Below are positions 25,136 through 33,948 of a stretch of 64,000 bases of DNA, one piece after another (within the stretch, counting starts at the first letter, position 1; every line of letters starts with the position of its first letter). Origin of the DNA: Moheibacter stercoris (GTDB taxonomy: Bacteria; Bacteroidota; Bacteroidia; Flavobacteriales; Weeksellaceae); assembly GCF_040545805.1 (NCBI RefSeq), contig NZ_JBEPMO010000012.1, positions 1 through 64,000 of the forward strand, given 5' to 3'. The notes beneath the pieces are model-generated. The model had not been told where the DNA came from. It searched no databases and was given only the letters and a program-made list of their open reading frames with translations. The position numbers and the translations under genes are program-made.

Positions 25136-26783
25136 CCCAAACTTTTAATTCTAATTGATGTTTTCCATTTGTAATTCCTTCACGATTTAAATCGATGGTT
25201 AAGGATTTTGATTTTTGATCATAGGTCGTCAACGTCCATTTTCCATCAATATAGGCGGCAAATCCTTCAATTCCTGATTGACTGTCACTTATCGTAAAGC
25301 GAATGGTTGCTTTAGCGCCCGTAAATGTACTGTTTTCTTTGATATTAACGGGAGTTATTGTTGGTTTCGTATTGTCGATTGCTACAGAGAAAACTCCAAA
25401 GTCTCTCGCTTCACCTACGATTTTCCCATTTTTATATTCTGCCGTGATGAATTCTTTCTTCCAAGCTCCTCTCTGTTGATATTCCCGAACCAAAATTGCT
25501 TTATCCAATTGGGCAGTAGGAACATCTTTGGGTTCAATCGCAATGGTATAATAAGAATGTACAGGAATATTCCAATCATGAACCCAATGTTTTCCATTGT
25601 CTGCTAATTTGTATTTGAACTCCAAATCCTCGTAAATAATTCCTTTGGGCAACATCAATTCTATGCCCTCTCTTTTGAAATGATTTTCTTGATCCCATTG
25701 AAAAATGATCGCATCAGAAGAGATGGGTTTTTCTGCTGGTGGAGTTTTTCCTGTGATTTTGTATTTCACTTCTTTTTTATTTCCAGCATAATCTCTTACC
25801 TCAATTTTGATGTCATAGGTTCTACCTTCCTCCAAATCTATGATTCCATTGTTCACGACATTGGAATACATTTGATGCAAAGGATCTCCTTCTTTTCGGT
25901 ACAATTGATACACCCAACTATTATTTTTCAATCGATCCTCATAATCAACCAAACAATTGATGGCGCGAGTTGTAGAGAAATTCAAACGATCATTGGTGTA
26001 GGTGTAATAAGGATTATTGTCAACAAAAACATTGATCTGATAAATTCCGTTCATATTATCCGCTCCATTGTGTTTGTCATAGGTTTTAATTCCCAATCCA
26101 ACTTTTCCAGAAGCCGAAACACTAGCGCCAGAAGCAACGACTTGACGACTGGTTTTTCCGTTTACATTTCCATTGATCGGATAGATATACAATCCGTTGA
26201 TCATAGGAGCAGAGGTGTCGGGAACATCAAATCCAAATAAAAATGGATTGATAGGTTCCTCGGTTTTGGTATCACGAATTTCAAAATGAAGATGCGGCCC
26301 AGCCGATCCACCTGAATTTCCAGATAATCCAATTATGTCGCCGGCTTTCACTTTTAATTCATCTTTCTTCGGATAAATTTCCACGGCAAATGATTCATTT
26401 TTGTACTGATGCGCTCTGGTGAATTCTTCAATTTCCTTGCTGAATTTTTGCATATGCGCATAAACCGAGGTATATCCATTTGGATGATCAATGTAAATGG
26501 CATTTCCATATCCGCGTGGAGACACATTGATTCGTGAAATAAATCCATCTCCAACTGCATAAAGGTTGTAGCCTTCTTTTTGATTGGTTTTGATGTCGAT
26601 TCCGCTATGGAAATGATTGTTTCGAAGTTCGCCAAAGTTGCCCGATAAAAAATTGGTGATTCCAAGTGGGTTTCGGAAATCGCCTTTGGGGTATTCGATC
26701 TTAGGATTAGCTTGGGTGTTTTGCGATTGACCACAAGCACAAAACGTTAACAAGCTCAAAACTAAGATGTTTAGGTTTTTCAT
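25086..26783 (-). CDS. M23 family (LytM-like) peptidase, lipoprotein-type
   Basis: A 565-residue exported protein. The signal region MKNLNILVLSLLTFCACGQ ends in a lipobox-like Cys. A LytM/M23 domain covers about 45-200, with metal ligands in HFHSGID and the HLHFE motif after GNSGGSAGPHLHFEIRD-like sequence (key H-x-H). The C-terminal half is beta-rich with Ig-like segments. It would cut peptidoglycan cross-links or bind peptidoglycan. The frame extends 12 codons upstream of 26783, but a TATTTTTG box at 26800-26807 lies inside that extension, so the start given here is preferred. It is followed by the TonB receptor. Confidence 0.85.
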   Translation of the reverse strand: MKNLNILVLSLLTFCACGQSQNTQANPKIEYPKGDFRNPLGITNFLSGNFGELRNNHFHSGIDIKTNQKEGYNLYAVGDGFISRINVSPRGYGNAIYIDHPNGYTSVYAHMQKFSKEIEEFTRAHQYKNESFAVEIYPKKDELKVKAGDIIGLSGNSGGSAGPHLHFEIRDTKTEEPINPFLFGFDVPDTSAPMINGLYIYPINGNVNGKTSRQVVASGASVSASGKVGLGIKTYDKHNGADNMNGIYQINVFVDNNPYYTYTNDRLNFSTTRAINCLVDYEDRLKNNSWVYQLYRKEGDPLHQMYSNVVNNGIIDLEEGRTYDIKIEVRDYAGNKKEVKYKITGKTPPAEKPISSDAIIFQWDQENHFKREGIELMLPKGIIYEDLEFKYKLADNGKHWVHDWNIPVHSYYTIAIEPKDVPTAQLDKAILVREYQQRGAWKKEFITAEYKNGKIVGEARDFGVFSVAIDNTKPTITPVNIKENSTFTGAKATIRFTISDSQSGIEGFAAYIDGKWTLTTYDQKSKSLTIDLNREGITNGKHQLELKVWDEKNNTATYTANFTKN

Positions 26784-26799
26784 GTTTTGATATTTTAAA

Positions 26800-26807
26800 C
26801 AAAAATA
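26800..26807 (-). promoter_or_regulatory. -7 promoter box for the M23 peptidase/TonB receptor unit
   Basis: TATTTTTG on the minus strand, 16 bases before the ATG at 26783. Confidence 0.5.
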
Positions 26808-26864
26808 AAAATTATTCATAGAGTAGCTTTTTCTATTTAGGATTAATTAAAATTTAGAAACAGA

Positions 26865-26895
26865 TTTGAAGCAATGCAATTTTTCGTTACCTTTG
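26865..26895 (+). promoter_or_regulatory. Bacteroidota promoter of the coiled-coil/zapA unit
   Basis: TTTG at 26865-26868, 19 bases, then TACCTTTG at 26888-26895: both elements of the -33/-7 consensus at normal spacing. It decides the downstream start codon in favour of 26934. Confidence 0.7.
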
Positions 26896-26933
26896 CGTTA
26901 AATAAGTTAGGACGAATTAAGTTCTCTTATACG

Positions 26934-27233
26934 ATGAATCAAAGTGAAACAAATTTCATAAAACTTGAACAAAAGCTCTATCAATTGGTGGATGCTTATC
27001 GAAATATTAAAAAAGAAAACGAAACGCTAGCAGAGGAAATAGAATCATTGAAGGAAAGTTTGAAAACATCACGATCTGAAGCCCTAAAAATGAAAGATGA
27101 CAATGAACGATTGAAAGTGGCAAATGCCCTTTTGGGTGACGAAGAACACAGACGTTTGATGAAACTACGAGTAAACAAACTTATAAAAGAACTGGATGTT
27201 TGTATAGCTCAAGTAAAAAATGATAAAGGATGA
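26934..27233 (+). CDS. Small coiled-coil protein encoded before zapA
   Basis: A 99-residue, almost entirely coiled-coil cytoplasmic protein (MNQSETNFIKLEQKLYQLVD, then heptads to about residue 75). The frame is open further upstream, but the promoter box at 26888-26895 lies inside that part, so the ATG at 26934 is the real start. Its stop overlaps the zapA start (ATGA). By size, coiled-coil nature and position, it may be a ZapB-like or cell-division partner of ZapA; there is no sequence motif that proves it. Confidence 0.75.
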   Translation: MNQSETNFIKLEQKLYQLVDAYRNIKKENETLAEEIESLKESLKTSRSEALKMKDDNERLKVANALLGDEEHRRLMKLRVNKLIKELDVCIAQVKNDKG

Positions 27234-27523
27234 ATAGTATCAAAATAAAGATCAACATCGCCGGTAGGCAATATCCTTTAACCATCAATGCAGAAGAAGA
27301 GGAAGCGGTTAGAAATGCAGGAAAAGAAATTAATAAATTGATACAAGAATTTGAAGACAGATATGCTGTAACAGACAAACAAGACGCTATTTCTATGGTG
27401 GCTTTGCAGATGGCTTCAAAACTCAATATTGTGAAAAGTCAAGGAGAAGGCAATAGTACCATTGCCAATGAAAAAATCCTTGAACTTACCGAATTCATTG
27501 AAAGAGAATTGGAAAATAAATAA
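27230..27523 (+). CDS. zapA: Cell division protein ZapA
   Basis: A 97-residue ZapA-family protein that binds FtsZ and promotes protofilament bundling at the division site. It has the N-terminal beta segment IKINIAGRQYPLTI, the EEAVRNAGKEINKLIQEFE helix (key residues A-G-K-x-I-N) and the coiled C-terminal dimerisation helix with KQDAISMVALQMA. Length is normal. Translationally coupled to the coiled-coil gene before it. It is followed by a structured RNA, the same neighbour relationship as zapA-ssrS in Proteobacteria. Confidence 0.88.
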   Translation: MNSIKIKINIAGRQYPLTINAEEEEAVRNAGKEINKLIQEFEDRYAVTDKQDAISMVALQMASKLNIVKSQGEGNSTIANEKILELTEFIERELENK

Positions 27524-27572
27524 ACATTAATATATAGACGCTCAGCTACTTAAGTGTAGTAAAAATATTCGA

Positions 27573-27767
27573 TCCCACATTAGTTCTAACTATTTTGGTA
27601 AACTCAACGCCAGTTTTGTAACCGGGTGAATGCCGTCCGGAAAGCGGGCCGCAACAACTCTAAGTTGTTCAAATTATTTGACAGCGGATTTTTGACTGAC
27701 GGAATTAACTCAAAACCTGTTTTCAGGAGTTTACGCAAAACTTTCGTAACTAATGTGGGATTTTTTT
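27573..27767 (+). ncRNA. ssrS: 6S-RNA-like structured RNA (6S-Flavo candidate)
   Basis: A perfect 13-bp closing stem pairs 27573-27585 (TCCCACATTAGTT) with 27748-27760. After a 12/13-base internal loop, a second 8-bp stem pairs 27598-27605 (GTAAACTC) with 27727-27734. The apical part includes the hairpin AACAAC/GTTGTT (27653-27658 with 27664-27669) and GC-rich segments unlike the AT-rich surroundings. A T-run (27761-27767) follows the closing stem as an intrinsic terminator. The long rod with an internal bulge, the size of about 190 nt and the place between zapA and rny fit 6S RNA, a regulator that binds RNA polymerase holoenzyme. An Rfam 6S-Flavo model comparison would settle it. Confidence 0.75.
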
Positions 27768-27789
27768 ATGACCTAAATTTTAAATTGAA

Positions 27790-29361
27790 ATGGAAACAAT
27801 GACAATTATAGTTGGAATAGTGGGGCTTGCGATAGGAGCCTTGGTAAGTTATTTTTTAGCAAAAAAATCGGTAGATCAGCAAAATCAAATCTTAATTGAT
27901 GACGCCAAAAGAAAAGCCGATGAAATCATCAATGATGCGCAAAAAGAAGGAGAAGCAATTAAAAAGGAAAAAATATTTCAAGCAAAAGAAAAATTCTTAG
28001 AATTGAAATCCGCGCATGAAGAATCCATCAACCAAAGAGAGAGAAAATTTGCAGAAGCAGAATTGAAAATAAAAGAAAGAGAAGATAAGTTGAAATTGGA
28101 TATGTCTGAACTTCAACGTACAAGAGATCAGATCAAAAATGAAACAAGCAATCTACAATCTCGTCAAGACAAATTGAACTTGAAGCAAAAAGAAGTAGAT
28201 GCCATGCACAAAAAGCAAGTTGAAGTTTTGGAGAAAGTTGCCAATTATACCGCAGAAGAAGCAAAAGCTGAATTGATGGAAACCTTGAAAGATGAAGCGA
28301 GAAGCAAAGCACAATCGCATATTCAAGAAATTATGGAAGATGCGGAATTGAATGCGAAAAATGAAGCAAGAAAAATCATCGTTCAATCCATTCAACGTAT
28401 CGGAACCGAACAAGCAATTGAAAATGCCGTTTCTGTTTTCAACATTGAATCAGATGAGGTGAAAGGTAGAATTATCGGTCGTGAAGGACGAAATATTCGT
28501 GCCATTGAAGCAGCAACAGGAGTAGAAATCATTGTAGATGATACGCCAGAAGCGATTATCTTATCTTGTTTCGATCCAGTTCGTCGTGAAATTGCTCGTT
28601 TATCCTTACACCGTTTGGTGACCGACGGACGTATTCACCCAGCAAGAATCGAAGAGGTTGTCGCAAAAACAACCAAACAAATTGAAGATGAAATCTTGGA
28701 AGTTGGTAAGAAAACAATCTTGGATTTAGGAATTCATGGCTTGCACAAAGATTTGGTGCGCATCGTTGGACGTATGAAATATCGTTCATCCTATGGCCAA
28801 AATTTATTGCAACACTCTAGAGAAGTGGCGCATTTGGCAGGAACAATGGCTGCAGAGCTTGGTTTGAATGCAAAATTGGCCAAAAGAGCAGGGTTGTTAC
28901 ACGATATTGGAAAAGTGCCAGAGCAAGAATCAGAATTGCCTCACGCAATTTTGGGTATGCAATGGGCTGAAAAATATGGCGAACATCCAGATGTGGTCAA
29001 TGCAATTGGAGCTCACCACGATGAAATTGAAATGACTTCCTTGTTATCTCCGATCATTCAGGTTTGTGATGCGATCAGTGGAGCAAGACCTGGAGCGCGT
29101 CGTCAAGTGGTAGAATCTTATATTCAACGTTTGAAAGATTTGGAAACAACAGCCTTGAGTTTTGATGGAGTAGAGAAAGCTTTCGCGATTCAAGCAGGAC
29201 GTGAACTTCGTGTGATGGTGGAAAGTGATAAAGTAGATGATGCAAAAGCTTCAGAATTGTCATTCCTGATTACTGATAAAATTCAAAATGAATTAACCTA
29301 TCCAGGGCAAGTTCGTGTGACTGTAATTCGTGAAACAAGAGCGGTGAACATTGCAAGGTAA
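27790..29361 (+). CDS. rny: Ribonuclease Y
   Basis: A 523-residue membrane-anchored endoribonuclease that initiates mRNA decay. An N-terminal transmembrane helix (about 5-24) is followed by a long coiled coil (about 28-205) and a KH domain (GREGRN at 230-235, then the ATGVEIIVDDTPE segment). The HD domain has H371-D372 in LLHDIGK and a C-terminal region ending RETRAVNIAR, typical of the family. Start at ATG 27790. The gene directly follows the 6S-like RNA. Confidence 0.97.
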   Translation: METMTIIVGIVGLAIGALVSYFLAKKSVDQQNQILIDDAKRKADEIINDAQKEGEAIKKEKIFQAKEKFLELKSAHEESINQRERKFAEAELKIKEREDKLKLDMSELQRTRDQIKNETSNLQSRQDKLNLKQKEVDAMHKKQVEVLEKVANYTAEEAKAELMETLKDEARSKAQSHIQEIMEDAELNAKNEARKIIVQSIQRIGTEQAIENAVSVFNIESDEVKGRIIGREGRNIRAIEAATGVEIIVDDTPEAIILSCFDPVRREIARLSLHRLVTDGRIHPARIEEVVAKTTKQIEDEILEVGKKTILDLGIHGLHKDLVRIVGRMKYRSSYGQNLLQHSREVAHLAGTMAAELGLNAKLAKRAGLLHDIGKVPEQESELPHAILGMQWAEKYGEHPDVVNAIGAHHDEIEMTSLLSPIIQVCDAISGARPGARRQVVESYIQRLKDLETTALSFDGVEKAFAIQAGRELRVMVESDKVDDAKASELSFLITDKIQNELTYPGQVRVTVIRETRAVNIAR

Positions 29362-29392
29362 TTTGTTGATAAAATAAGAAAATAAATTTCTA

Positions 29393-29428
29393 AAATCCTG
29401 GAGCGAAATCTTCAGGATTTTTTCTTTT
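29393..29428 (+). terminator. Intrinsic terminator of rny
   Basis: AAATCCTG (29393-29400) pairs with CAGGATTT (29413-29420), followed by T-rich sequence. Confidence 0.85.
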
Positions 29429-29594
29429 AAAGCTTTCGCTAAGGCTTTTCTGATGCGAATTTGAGGGATTTTTCATCGAAAAAAATGAAAATATTTCAAT
29501 TGAATAACTGTCTGATAAATAATAAATTAACGCTTTGTTGATAACATTTTAATTTCTTTTCTTGCCAAGATGCCAAGACTTGAAAAGGTTATTC

Positions 29595-29602
29595 TATTTT
29601 TG
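29595..29602 (+). promoter_or_regulatory. -7 promoter box of nrdB-nrdA
   Basis: TATTTTTG, 155 bases before the nrdB ATG. The leader of about 150 nt contains a small hairpin (AATTCAAT/AATTGAAT-type, about 29655-29680). No clear NrdR-box pair was seen. Confidence 0.4.
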
Positions 29603-29757
29603 AAATTACCAATAGGATAAGACACTAATCGAATAAGAGTTTGATAGCGAAACAATTCAATTTTTCTGTAATTGAATCATACACTCGACAGCTCAATTTT
29701 CAGGTCACTATTGGTGAAAATTTTAACAAATCAATACTAACAAAAAATTATTTTACT

Positions 29758-30732
29758 ATGTCCATTTTTGATAGAAGAATAAATTATAAACCGTTTGAAT
29801 ATCCAGGGATTTTCCAATTTACGGATGCTATCAATAAATCATTTTGGGTGCATAGTGAAGTAGACTTCACCGCAGATACTCAAGATTTTCATTCGCACTT
29901 AACGCCAGAGGAAAGATTGGCAGTTAAAAACAGTTTGCTGGCAATTGCTCAAATTGAAGTTGCTGTGAAAACATTTTGGGGAGACATCTACCAACATTTT
30001 CCAAAACCAGAATTCAATGGACTTGGAAGCACGTTTGCTGAATGTGAATTTAGACATTCAGAAGCTTATTCTCGTTTGTTGGAAGTATTGGGATACAACG
30101 ATGAATTTGAGAATTTGTTAGAAGTTCCAGTGATTAGAGAGCGAATTGATTATTTGTCATCCGCCTTAAAAGATGCTCGTTCTGACGATCGCAAGAAGTA
30201 CGTGGTTTCGTTAATCTTGTTTTCTATTTTAATTGAAAACGTTTCTTTGTTCAGTCAATTTGCGATCATATTATCATTTACTCGTTTCAAAGGCTACATG
30301 AAAAATGTAAGCAATATCATTGCGTGGACCTCTGTTGATGAGCAAATTCATGCCAATGCTGGAATCTTTATCGTAAATACGATTCGTGAAGAATTTCCAG
30401 ATTTCTTTGACGAACAAACAATAGCTTACATTCACGAAACCGTTGAAAATTCCATCGAAATCGAAGGAAAAATCTTGGATTGGATTTTCAGTGCCGGCGA
30501 AATCCCAACCGTTAACAAAGCAGATTTGTTGAACTTCATGAAGTTCAGAGTAGATGAAAGCATGCGCAAAATTGGATTGAAACCAATTTACAATACAACA
30601 CAAGAACAATACAAACCCATGGCCTGGTTTGAAGAAGAAGTATTTGCCAATAGCAATGACGACTTTTTCGCCAAAAGACCTGTGGATTATACCAAACACG
30701 ATAAACCGATCACAGCGAACGATTTATTCTAA
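29758..30732 (+). CDS. nrdB: Ribonucleoside-diphosphate reductase subunit beta (class I)
   Basis: A 324-residue radical-generating subunit. Ferritin-like metal ligands are visible as E97, H100 in EFRH, then the ILIENVSLF glutamate and DEQIH (E and H). The radical tyrosine is Y104, four residues after H100. The frame is open for 39 codons upstream (to 29641), but that part has no family similarity; MSIFDRRINYKPFEYPGIF is a typical start. There is no N-terminal ATP-cone. nrdA follows after 42 bases. Confidence 0.95.
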   Translation: MSIFDRRINYKPFEYPGIFQFTDAINKSFWVHSEVDFTADTQDFHSHLTPEERLAVKNSLLAIAQIEVAVKTFWGDIYQHFPKPEFNGLGSTFAECEFRHSEAYSRLLEVLGYNDEFENLLEVPVIRERIDYLSSALKDARSDDRKKYVVSLILFSILIENVSLFSQFAIILSFTRFKGYMKNVSNIIAWTSVDEQIHANAGIFIVNTIREEFPDFFDEQTIAYIHETVENSIEIEGKILDWIFSAGEIPTVNKADLLNFMKFRVDESMRKIGLKPIYNTTQEQYKPMAWFEEEVFANSNDDFFAKRPVDYTKHDKPITANDLF

Positions 30733-30774
30733 AGAAAATTACACCTAAATTAAAATCAAGAGCACAAGAACTGT

Positions 30775-32472
30775 ATGGAAACAAACAACGAACTCCCAAT
30801 TCAGACATCACTCATTCCAGAGCAAATGGAAAAATTGTGGTGGAAAAACGAAGAAAGTGAACAAATTTTAAATCGTGGATACCTTTTAAAAGGCGAAACG
30901 GTAGAAGGCGCAATTGAACGTGTAGCAACAGCTGCAGCAAAACGTTTGTATAAACCTGAATTGATTGAACCTTTCAAAGAAATGATTGAACGCGGTTGGA
31001 TGAGTTTGAGTTCTCCAATTTGGGCCAATATGGGTACCCAAAGAGGTTTGCCAATTTCTTGTTTCAATGTTTTCATTCCAGATAGTATTGAAGGAATTAC
31101 CCATAAATTGGGAGAAGTTATCATGCAAACCAAAATCGGTGGAGGTACTTCTGGTTATTTTGGTACTTTACGCGAAAGAGGAAGTGCAGTAACTGACAAT
31201 GGGAAAAGTAGTGGAGCTGTAAGTTTTATGAAGTTGTTTGATACGGCTATGGATACCATTTCTCAAGGGGGTGTTAGAAGAGGTGCTTTTGCTGCGTATT
31301 TAGATATCGACCATGCAGATATTGAAGAGTTCTTGAAAATTAAAAGTATTGGAAATCCAATCCAAAACCTATTTACAGGTGTTTGTGTGCCAGATTATTG
31401 GATGCAGGAAATGATTGATGGTGATACAGAGAAGCGTCAAATTTGGGCAAAAGTGTTGGAGTCAAGACAACAAAAAGGATTGCCTTATATTTTCTTCTCT
31501 GACAACGTAAACCGAAATAAACCACAAGTTTACAAAGATTTAAACATGAGAATTCATGGAAGTAATCTTTGTTCCGAAATTATGTTGCCTTCTAGCGAAG
31601 AAGAATCTTTCATCTGTTGTTTGTCTTCCATGAACTTGGAATTGTATGACGAATGGAAAGATACAGAAGCTGTGAAATTGGCGATTTTCTTCTTGGATGC
31701 AGTGTTACAAGAATTCATCGAAAAAACCGAAGGAAACCATTATTTGGTATCTGCCAATCGTTTCGCAAAACGTCATAGAGCCTTAGGATTGGGTGTTTTA
31801 GGATGGCATTCTTACTTACAGAAAAACATGATTCCATTTGAAGGATTGGAAGCAAAAATGTTGACCAATGAAATCTTCAAAAACATCAAAGATAGAGCAG
31901 ACAAAGCTACGGCAGATTTGGCTAGAATTTATGGAGAACCAGAATTGTTAAAAGATTATGGAATCCGTAATACAACGACATTAGCGATTGCTCCAACCAC
32001 TTCGTCTTCAGCTATTTTGGGTCAAACTTCGCCTGGGATTGAACCTTTTGCGTCCAACTATTACAAAGCGGGATTGTCCAAAGGAAATTTCATGCGTAAA
32101 AACAAATACTTAGCAAAATTATTGCAAGAGAAAGGCTTGGATAACGAAGAAACTTGGAGAAGCATCATGTTAAATGGAGGTAGCGTTCAGCAAGTGGAGG
32201 GATTGACCGATCACGAAAAAGCAGTTTTCAAAACTTTCCGTGAAATCAGTCAATTGGAAATTATCCAACAAGCGTCCATTCGTCAGAAATATGTCGATCA
32301 AGCACAAAGTTTGAATTTGAATATTCCTTCTGAATTGCCAATCAAAGAAGTTAACAAATTGATGATTGAAGCATGGCAATTAGGTGTTAAAACACTTTAT
32401 TATCAACGTAGCCAAAGTGTTTCAAAAGAATTGGTAACCAATTTGGTGGCTTGTTCAAGTTGTGAATCATAA
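30775..32472 (+). CDS. nrdA: Ribonucleoside-diphosphate reductase subunit alpha (class I)
   Basis: A 565-residue catalytic subunit that reduces ribonucleotides. The active-site pair is C96 (SCFN) and C281 (CCLSSMN), the thiyl Cys is C266 with E268 (NLCSEI), and the C-terminal redox pair is C560/C563 (CSSCES). IAPTTSSSAI marks the substrate phosphate-binding loop. The protein begins directly with the catalytic domain and has no N-terminal ATP-cone; it is about 200 residues shorter than E. coli NrdA. Second gene of nrdB-nrdA. Confidence 0.95.
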   Translation: METNNELPIQTSLIPEQMEKLWWKNEESEQILNRGYLLKGETVEGAIERVATAAAKRLYKPELIEPFKEMIERGWMSLSSPIWANMGTQRGLPISCFNVFIPDSIEGITHKLGEVIMQTKIGGGTSGYFGTLRERGSAVTDNGKSSGAVSFMKLFDTAMDTISQGGVRRGAFAAYLDIDHADIEEFLKIKSIGNPIQNLFTGVCVPDYWMQEMIDGDTEKRQIWAKVLESRQQKGLPYIFFSDNVNRNKPQVYKDLNMRIHGSNLCSEIMLPSSEEESFICCLSSMNLELYDEWKDTEAVKLAIFFLDAVLQEFIEKTEGNHYLVSANRFAKRHRALGLGVLGWHSYLQKNMIPFEGLEAKMLTNEIFKNIKDRADKATADLARIYGEPELLKDYGIRNTTTLAIAPTTSSSAILGQTSPGIEPFASNYYKAGLSKGNFMRKNKYLAKLLQEKGLDNEETWRSIMLNGGSVQQVEGLTDHEKAVFKTFREISQLEIIQQASIRQKYVDQAQSLNLNIPSELPIKEVNKLMIEAWQLGVKTLYYQRSQSVSKELVTNLVACSSCES

Positions 32473-32492
32473 CAATTTTTTTTATAAATTTG

Positions 32493-32527
32493 AATCCGTA
32501 AGAATCTTGATTTTTACGGATTTTTTT
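32493..32527 (+). terminator. Intrinsic terminator of nrdBA
   Basis: AATCCGTAA (32493-32501) pairs with TTACGGATT (32514-32522), followed by a T-run. Confidence 0.9.
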
Positions 32528-32601
32528 GTTTCCATATCCAATTGGAATGATATTTGAGTCATAGAATCACTTAAGATTTAGGGAGCTTAAGAAGAAATCA
32601 A

Positions 32602-33417
32602 ATGAAAAAGCTTGGATTTATAGTGCTTTTAGGAGCAATTTTTTCATGCAATACTTTGAATAATGAAAGTATTGTGTATTCCAATGCAATGGGTTTTACC
32701 GAAAATACACCCTTGATCAATGATTTTGGAAAAACGGTTTTAGAACGTTTTGATGCTCCGTTAGGATACGACCGCGTAACCATTCGCCCCAATACGTTTT
32801 CTGAATATTTACGCACGTTACAATTGAAACCAGAAGGTTCTTTGGTGCGCTATTACAATGGTCAAATCAAAGCCAATAACAATATTTATGTATCGGTTGT
32901 TGATTTACCTTTATCCCAGAAAAACCTACAATTCTCAACAGATTCTGTGATTCGTTTGTTATCTGAATATTTATTTTCCCAAAACAAATTTGATAAAATT
33001 GCCTTTCATTCCGAAAGCAAAAAACTAGGTTTCAATGAATTTGCCGATGGAGATTTTTCCCGAAATAGTTTCAATGAATATTTGGATTTTGTGATGGAAA
33101 ATGTTTCCACCCCAAGTTTTTGCAAGGATTTAAAATCTGTTCCCATTCAAGACATCAAAATTGGGGATGTTTTCGTTCAAAACAATTTGCCCAACGGTCA
33201 TGCCGTTTTGGTCGTGGATATGGTAGAAAATAAAAAAGGCGAAAAACTTTTCTTATTGGCCCAGAGTTTTCAACCAGCGCAAGACATTCAAATTGTAGCC
33301 AATCCCAATCAACCCGAAATCAGTCCTTGGTATTCCGTAAAAGAAGGTGAATTGCTTACACCGGAGTGGCGATTTATGACCACTGACCTTATGAGGTTTA
33401 AATTTTTAGAGGAATAA
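32602..33417 (+). CDS. DUF4846 lipoprotein
   Basis: A 271-residue lipoprotein (MKKLGFIVLLGAIFSCN, lipobox Cys 16) of the DUF4846 family. Recognised by GYDRV...TFSEYLRTLQLKP near residues 55-75, LLSEYLF in the middle, IGDVFV...GHAVLVVDMV near 190-205, FLLAQSFQPAQDI near 214-226, and the C-terminal SPWYSVKEG...TPEWRF. The family's function is unknown to me; the conserved GHAV/AQS pattern is reminiscent of a papain-like or NlpC-like fold, but this is only an impression. Probably a single gene between two terminators/promoters. Confidence 0.8.
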   Translation: MKKLGFIVLLGAIFSCNTLNNESIVYSNAMGFTENTPLINDFGKTVLERFDAPLGYDRVTIRPNTFSEYLRTLQLKPEGSLVRYYNGQIKANNNIYVSVVDLPLSQKNLQFSTDSVIRLLSEYLFSQNKFDKIAFHSESKKLGFNEFADGDFSRNSFNEYLDFVMENVSTPSFCKDLKSVPIQDIKIGDVFVQNNLPNGHAVLVVDMVENKKGEKLFLLAQSFQPAQDIQIVANPNQPEISPWYSVKEGELLTPEWRFMTTDLMRFKFLEE

Positions 33418-33444
33418 TTTCTTAGTCTTCCAAAATATATTCAG

Positions 33445-33452
33445 TAAATTTG
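33445..33452 (+). promoter_or_regulatory. -7 promoter box of the PrcB-like gene
   Basis: TAAATTTG, 16 bases before the ATG at 33469. Confidence 0.45.
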
Positions 33453-33468
33453 ATTCAAAATTATTTTC

Positions 33469-33918
33469 ATGAAAAATATGATGATATGTTTTGGATTGTT
33501 GTTGAGTAATCTTGCTTGTGACAGTGCAAAAATCAATCAACAAACAGAACAAAAAGTGAATCAATTTGAAGTTTTATATGTAGAAGAATACGGTGGAAGC
33601 GGAATAGAAGAAACGCGTATTATCGATAATCAAGCTGATTTTTCCTTGTTTTGGGCAGAAGTAACTTCTCAACCGGCACTTAGTGCAAAGAAATTTGATT
33701 CAAACGAAAAAATGATTCTAGTCAAGAATTTTGAGAGTAGAAATTCTGGTGGAAATACCTACGAAATAAAATCTGTTACGCAAAAAGGAAATCAAATTCA
33801 AGTTACCTATTCTGTAACTTCCCCTACCGAATTTGGTACCATGGCTATAACATCACCTATGATGATTCTTTTGGTCGACAAAGTAGAAAAACCTACCATA
33901 GAATTCATCAAAGAATAA
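33469..33918 (+). CDS. Small PrcB-C-like exported protein
   Basis: A 149-residue exported protein (MKNMMICFGLLLSNLACDS, a lipobox-like LACD at Cys 17). The mature part resembles the PrcB C-terminal/protease-inhibitor-like beta domain: a FDSNEKMILVKNFE strand, then NSGGNTYEIKSV (the family's TGGY-type turn), a QVTYSV strand, and MAITSPMMILLVDK near the end. PrcB-type domains accompany surface proteases in other bacteria; no protease is adjacent here. Moderate confidence in the family, low in function. Confidence 0.6.
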   Translation: MKNMMICFGLLLSNLACDSAKINQQTEQKVNQFEVLYVEEYGGSGIEETRIIDNQADFSLFWAEVTSQPALSAKKFDSNEKMILVKNFESRNSGGNTYEIKSVTQKGNQIQVTYSVTSPTEFGTMAITSPMMILLVDKVEKPTIEFIKE

Positions 33919-33948
33919 GAATTCATCAATTAACACACAACACACAAA

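Noticed and set aside
25680..26240. A 186-codon open frame on the plus strand opposite the M23 peptidase gene
   Set aside because: It lies wholly antisense to a well-supported gene, has no family similarity, and its composition is that of a reverse reading of beta-rich protein sequence.
29641..29757. N-terminal extension of NrdB (39 codons), considered as a possible ATP-cone
   Set aside because: Too short and without any cone motif; the family start MSIFDRR at 29758 is clear, and the promoter leaves this part as leader.
30274..30699. A 141-codon open frame antisense to nrdB
   Set aside because: It is a shadow of the highly conserved nrdB coding sequence, rich in Phe/Ile/His, without promoter or family.
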